This document shows, one piece after another, positions 60,333 through 64,000 of a DNA stretch of 64,000 bases. A model generated the notes under the pieces. It worked only from the letters and a program-made list of their open reading frames with translations, searched no databases and was not told where the DNA came from. The stretch's first letter is position 1. Each line of letters opens with the position of its first letter. The position numbers were made by a program, and so were the translations under genes. This DNA comes from Desulfovibrio sp. G11. GTDB taxonomy: Bacteria > Desulfobacterota > Desulfovibrionia > Desulfovibrionales > Desulfovibrionaceae. The stretch covers positions 2,998,001 through 3,062,000 of the forward strand of contig NZ_LT984798.1 of assembly GCF_900243745.1 (NCBI RefSeq), in the 5' to 3' direction.

Positions 60333-60492
60333 TTTATACCTGTGCGGAGGGTGTTATGTCCGGTTTTCAGGCTGAAAAAGGTGATCGGCCTCGGGGAGTT
60401 CTCTTGTCTTTCCTGGTGAAAGCCAGCTCCTAGAGAGGATGCAGCCTCTTCGAATTTTGGCACAACACACTAAGATTTATGATGTTTTCAGG

Positions 60493-61239
60493 CTATACGC
60501 CTGTGGCCGCAGCTTCATCCACGACCCATACAAGATCGCCAAAGCCGGGTCGCACCATCTGGGCGGGCAGTGTGGGCGGAGCCAGCAGGTTGAGGGCGCG
60601 GGAGAGCACATCATGTTTTTCGGCCCCTGTCACAAGGAACATGCAGCAGCGGGCATTGTTGATCACCGGCAGGGTGAGGGTAAGGCGGTCGGCCTTGCGT
60701 TCCGGAACGTACTGGTCAATAACCAGCCGCTTCTTTTCCGCAAGGGCTGGGGAATGGGGGAAAATGGAACCGGTATGCCCGTCTTCGCCCATGCCAAGCA
60801 GCATAAAGTCAAAACGGGGGAGGTCCTGCGGTCCAAGGTCGAATTCGGCACGGAGCTGTCTTTCATACTTGACGGCAGCTTCTACAGGATCTTCTTCGCC
60901 GCGCATGCGGTAAAAATGCGTAGCCGGGACATGTCCGAGAAATTCCCTGCGGGCCAGGCCGTAGTTACTGTCGGCATGTTCCGGCCCCACGCAACGTTCG
61001 TCCACCCAGAAAATGCTTATCTTGTCCCAGGGCAGCCGGTCGGCCCAGTCGTCACCGGCAAGCAGCCGGAAAAGAGGAATGGGAGTCTGCCCGCCGGACA
61101 GGGCAATGCGGAATACACCCCTTTCAGCAACAGCCTCTTCGCAAGCGGCGGCAAGAATATGTGCGGCGCGCTCGGCCATGGCGGCCGGGTCTTTATGAAT
61201 GTGCACCGTAAGATGGATGGATCGGCTGAGGCCCGACAT
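60493..61239 (-). CDS. pgl: 6-Phosphogluconolactonase
   Basis: A 248-residue hydrolase of the oxidative pentose phosphate pathway (6-phosphogluconolactone to 6-phosphogluconate). DevB-type signatures: RIALSGGQTPIPLFRLLA, KISIFWVDERCVGPEHADSN, FDFMLLGMGEDGHTGSIFPH. AAGGAG lies 8 nt before ATG 61239. Confidence 0.9.
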   Translation of the reverse strand: MSGLSRSIHLTVHIHKDPAAMAERAAHILAAACEEAVAERGVFRIALSGGQTPIPLFRLLAGDDWADRLPWDKISIFWVDERCVGPEHADSNYGLARREFLGHVPATHFYRMRGEEDPVEAAVKYERQLRAEFDLGPQDLPRFDFMLLGMGEDGHTGSIFPHSPALAEKKRLVIDQYVPERKADRLTLTLPVINNARCCMFLVTGAEKHDVLSRALNLLAPPTLPAQMVRPGFGDLVWVVDEAAATGV

Positions 61240-61500
61240 GTGGCGGCTCCTTCAAAGTTGACGATGGAAACGGCCTGCATGGCCGTTTTGCGGGAACTTG
61301 CCTGCAAAACGCGTCCTGGCAGCCGGGAATTTCCGGCCTTGCGGGGCGCGGCGCCATTAAACTGTTCGACCGGTCAGGCCGCACTGTTTACCGACAGCCA
61401 TGACGAAAATTTTTGCCCTGATGAGGCAGGGCGACAACTCTTACTATGGCACAGAAGCATCGGAGAGAAAAGTCCTATTTGTGCCAATAGTGTGCCGCAA

Positions 61501-62559
61501 CTATTGAAATTCTTCGATAGGTTCCGGAGTATCGGAAATATGCAGCACCTCGCCGTTGTCGAGTCCGAGGGTCTTCCATGCCGCCGTGCACTTCAGGGGT
61601 AATCCTTGTAGCAGGCGGCGGCCGAGTTCACTGCGCCCGTCCAGCTCAATGGTCCAGCTTCGTTTGAAGTCCTCGCCCGGGCGCACGGGCTGCACGGCAT
61701 TCAGGTTGCGGCTCAGCAGATTGCTGCCGGAAGCATCGGAGATTTCGGCAAACAGGTTCATGTTGTTTACCCCCACAGTACCGATGTCGCGTGCAAGTAC
61801 GCGCACTACCACAAGCAGGGTGCTGCCGTCTGAAATCAGGCCGGCATCTGCAGAGCAGGACTGAAGGGGAAAAAGATCCCTGATGCGCCGTTCTGTCTGT
61901 GCATTTTTGTCAACGATCATCTGTCGTTGGCCGCGCATGCGTTCCACCTGGGCTTCGCGAAACTGGCGTGTAAGTTCCGGCCCGTTCACCAGGCTGCGCA
62001 CGATCCATCCTTCGGCGGTTTTATCCATGCGCAGAATCAGCGGAAAATTTTTATCCAGCAGAGGATGTCGTATCCTGGCTGTCAGCAGGGCAGTGCCTTC
62101 GCTGGCTGTCTGCAAGCTGATGGTTTTTGAAAGCTGCTCCAGAAAGTCTGAGGGCAAGGCATAGAGCGGAGTTTTTAATCGTGTTTTCAGGTCCGGCTCT
62201 TCTTTGGCAGCCTCCTGCTTGGAACGAAGTTGCCTGAGCAGGGCGGTTTGTATCATGTCGCTGATCTGGCGCTCCTGATCCGGGCCCGCCTTGAGGAAAG
62301 GATAGCTTCGCATCAGGTTGGCCGCTAGCTGCCGGGAAAGCGCGTTGAAGTCTACCAGCTCCGCGATATTGTTTGTTTGGGCGTTTTTCAGGGCATCACG
62401 CAATTCTTCATAGGCATAGAGGCTGGACTGACGGAACTGGTAATACCGCCAGCCGCTGTAAAACAGCACTGCAACGATCACGATCAATATGCCCGCGGCG
62501 AACACAAGAATATGTTGCCGCACAAAGGAAATCAGCCGGGAAATAGCGGGAAAATTCAT
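61501..62559 (-). CDS. Membrane-anchored protein, DUF2939-like
   Basis: A 352-residue protein with one N-terminal transmembrane helix (ILVFAAGILIVIVAVLFYSG) followed by a large periplasmic part. YAYEELRDALKNAQTNNIAELV then DFNALSRQLAANLMRSYPF fits the DUF2939 pattern. Not otherwise recognised. It lies 22 bp from the methyltransferase gene and is probably co-transcribed. Confidence 0.7.
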   Translation of the reverse strand: MNFPAISRLISFVRQHILVFAAGILIVIVAVLFYSGWRYYQFRQSSLYAYEELRDALKNAQTNNIAELVDFNALSRQLAANLMRSYPFLKAGPDQERQISDMIQTALLRQLRSKQEAAKEEPDLKTRLKTPLYALPSDFLEQLSKTISLQTASEGTALLTARIRHPLLDKNFPLILRMDKTAEGWIVRSLVNGPELTRQFREAQVERMRGQRQMIVDKNAQTERRIRDLFPLQSCSADAGLISDGSTLLVVVRVLARDIGTVGVNNMNLFAEISDASGSNLLSRNLNAVQPVRPGEDFKRSWTIELDGRSELGRRLLQGLPLKCTAAWKTLGLDNGEVLHISDTPEPIEEFQ

Positions 62560-62581
62560 GACACACCTGATATTTTCTAAT

Positions 62582-63322
62582 TCACTGAGAGTTCAGGGAA
62601 TTTTTTGAACCATACTCCAGCACCGGTTCAGGCCTGCGCAGGCGCTGCCCCTTGATCTTGAGCGGCATGGGCGTTACGGGCCGTGCAGGGCCAAGATCAA
62701 GGCGAATGACGCACCATGCTCCCAGGGGAAGGGGCAGCTTGTGAACGCAACCGCCCAGCGGGCAGGAACGGTTCCAGGCGCTGCGCGGTCCGGCAAGAGT
62801 GCTCATGCCGCAGGCCTTGCCGTCTCCCATATCTTTGAGCAGGCGCCAGATGCTCCACCATTGGTGCGCAGGCCCGGGCCAGGTTTTTTTTCGGCCTTGA
62901 AGGCAGTGCAGCAGGTAAGCAAGGGAAGCGCTGTTCCAGAAGGTAACGGCAAGGCCGCCGGAAGAAACACGCAAGGCTTCGCGTACGGCGATTTTCACTT
63001 TTTCTCTGTCGCCGCTGGAGAGGTGCAGGACAACCCCGTCAAAGGAGCTGTCATCAAAGGGCAGGTGATCATCTGCGGCAGCGGCTATTTCTGCGCGGCA
63101 GCCCATTGCGGCGGCGGCCCGCGCCCGTAGTTCCGGGCGGAGCTCTGTTGCCGTCAGGTCGAAACCGCATTCCCACAACAAGGGTGAAAACATCCCCTGA
63201 CCGCAGTTGACCTCCAGCAGGGTTTTCCCCCTGCGAGGCCAGACCGCCAGACTGTGTTGCAGAAGGTTCTGCTGCTTGCTCAGGGCAGAGAGGCCCTTGG
63301 TCTTCCAATGCCACCGCTTCAT
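62582..63322 (-). CDS. Class I SAM-dependent methyltransferase
   Basis: A 246-residue protein with the SAM fold: TLLEVNCGQGMFSPLLWECG (motif I), LTATELRPELRARAA (acidic end of beta 2), DDHLPFDDSSFDGVVLHLSS (motif II) and ALRVSSGGLAVTFWNSASLA (motif III). It resembles methyltransferase 11 types; substrate unknown. The C-terminal 90 residues have no clear motif. Confidence 0.82.
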   Translation of the reverse strand: MKRWHWKTKGLSALSKQQNLLQHSLAVWPRRGKTLLEVNCGQGMFSPLLWECGFDLTATELRPELRARAAAAMGCRAEIAAAADDHLPFDDSSFDGVVLHLSSGDREKVKIAVREALRVSSGGLAVTFWNSASLAYLLHCLQGRKKTWPGPAHQWWSIWRLLKDMGDGKACGMSTLAGPRSAWNRSCPLGGCVHKLPLPLGAWCVIRLDLGPARPVTPMPLKIKGQRLRRPEPVLEYGSKNSLNSQ

Positions 63323-63454
63323 GGTTCTGCCTTTTGATCAGATCGTTTGATTGTTTTTTAATATCCCACTATTTTGCAAAGAGGTCAAAATGGCAAGAAA
63401 AAACTGCCGGAAGAAAAACAGGTGAAATTTTCAGACAATGTTCCACGCAAAAAA

Positions 63455-63489
63455 ACGGTGGGAAATGCGCGTTTCGCATTTCCCACCGT
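63455..63489 (-). terminator. ridA terminator
   Basis: acggtgggaaatgcg (63455-63469) pairs perfectly with cgcatttcccaccgt (63475-63489); on the minus strand it is followed by ttttttgcg. Strong terminator for ridA. Confidence 0.8.
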
Positions 63490-63511
63490 TTTGCCGTAAA
63501 TTGCGTAAAGC

Positions 63512-63892
63512 TTATACTGCGGCGATGGATTCGATCTCCACCTTGGCTCCCAGCGGCAGGGCGCTGACCTCTACGCAGGAGCGTGCGGGGCAGGGGGCGC
63601 TGAAATACTGCTGGTACACTTCGTTGACGGCGCCGAAGGTTTTGATGTCGGTAATGAAAACTGTTGTCTTCACGACATTCGCAGTAGTCAGGCCTTGTGA
63701 TTCAAGGATTGCCAGCACATTCTTGCAGCACTGGATGGCCTGAGCCGCGGCGTCGCCTTCCACCAGTTTGCCGGTTGCCGGATCAATGGGGACCTGCCCG
63801 GAAAGAAATATGAAGTTGCCTGTTTTGATGGCCTGGCTGTACGGGCCAACGGCGGCAGGAGCCTTGTCTGTGCTGATGACTTCCTTATTCAT
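63512..63892 (-). CDS. ridA: RidA family enamine/imine deaminase
   Basis: A 126-residue trimeric enzyme that hydrolyses reactive 2-aminoacrylate and related imines. Starts MNKEVISTDKAPAAVGPYSQ; signatures IFLSGQVPIDPATGKLV and PARSCVEVSALPLGAKVEIE (with the conserved Arg of PARS and the final Glu). ATG 63892 has AAGGAGC upstream. Confidence 0.93.
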   Translation of the reverse strand: MNKEVISTDKAPAAVGPYSQAIKTGNFIFLSGQVPIDPATGKLVEGDAAAQAIQCCKNVLAILESQGLTTANVVKTTVFITDIKTFGAVNEVYQQYFSAPCPARSCVEVSALPLGAKVEIESIAAV

Positions 63893-64000
63893 GATTGCTC
63901 CTTTCAGCGGTACATGGGTAAAAGATTGAAAACAAAAAGCGTATGGCAAACAGCGACAAAGCAGCCATATGCCAGAAGCAGCGGCACTGTCAGGCGGCCG

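Noticed and set aside
60439..61602. 387-codon plus-strand frame
   Set aside because: Antisense to pgl, which carries all lactonase motifs.
1..64000. CRISPR arrays, rRNA and tRNA genes
   Set aside because: Looked for spaced direct repeats and for tRNA or rRNA signatures; none recognised by eye. The tRNA that may serve as attachment site would lie left of the window.

Overview
The window looks like a chromosome segment of a sulfate-reducing deltaproteobacterium, most likely a Desulfovibrio. The inference rests on the GC-rich codon use of the chromosomal genes and on the gene set at the right end (cobaltochelatase CbiK, meso-diaminopimelate dehydrogenase, a CrcB plus DUF190 pair, a T1SS-type VCBS/RTX adhesin, a DUF3179 protein). 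No rRNA, tRNA or CRISPR array was recognised.

Positions 1 to about 43,150 are one prophage whose left end lies outside the window; only the last 90 codons of its tyrosine integrase are visible. Bases 249-10,523 are a leftward early operon: AlpA-like excisionase, small accessory proteins, a DUF4942 DNA methyltransferase, DUF1351, RecT, a PD-(D/E)XK exonuclease and a DUF6948-like protein with a Gly-rich repeat tail that is out of frame. Bases 10,780-13,115 are the immunity region: a CI/LexA-like repressor, two paralogous membrane proteins and copies of a 14-bp palindromic operator over both early promoters. Bases 13,114-40,021 are the rightward operon: Cro-like protein, two tiny membrane proteins, replication genes, RusA, lysis genes, terminase, then a podovirus (BPP-1/T7-like) virion module ending in a 2,355-residue polyvalent internal virion protein. 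The right end (40,081-42,802) carries small cargo genes and a Rha-type antirepressor preceded by a compact structured RNA that I interpret as a C4-like antisense RNA.

From about 43.7 kb the chromosome resumes with ddh. An IS200/IS605-type element follows, with its tnpA split by an IS4-family insertion. Then come an ACT-domain protein, tatA, and a large VCBS/RTX adhesin gene broken by two identical, oppositely oriented copies of the same IS4-family element. One of these insertions is clean (9-bp duplication, frame restored on excision). The other lacks a duplication and marks a deletion.

The last 10 kb hold a fluoride riboswitch, a decayed MFS transporter, crcB and a DUF190 gene, then DUF3179, a dTDP-4-dehydrorhamnose reductase-like gene, cbiK, a thioredoxin-fold lipoprotein, 6-phosphogluconolactonase, a membrane-anchored protein, a SAM methyltransferase and ridA.
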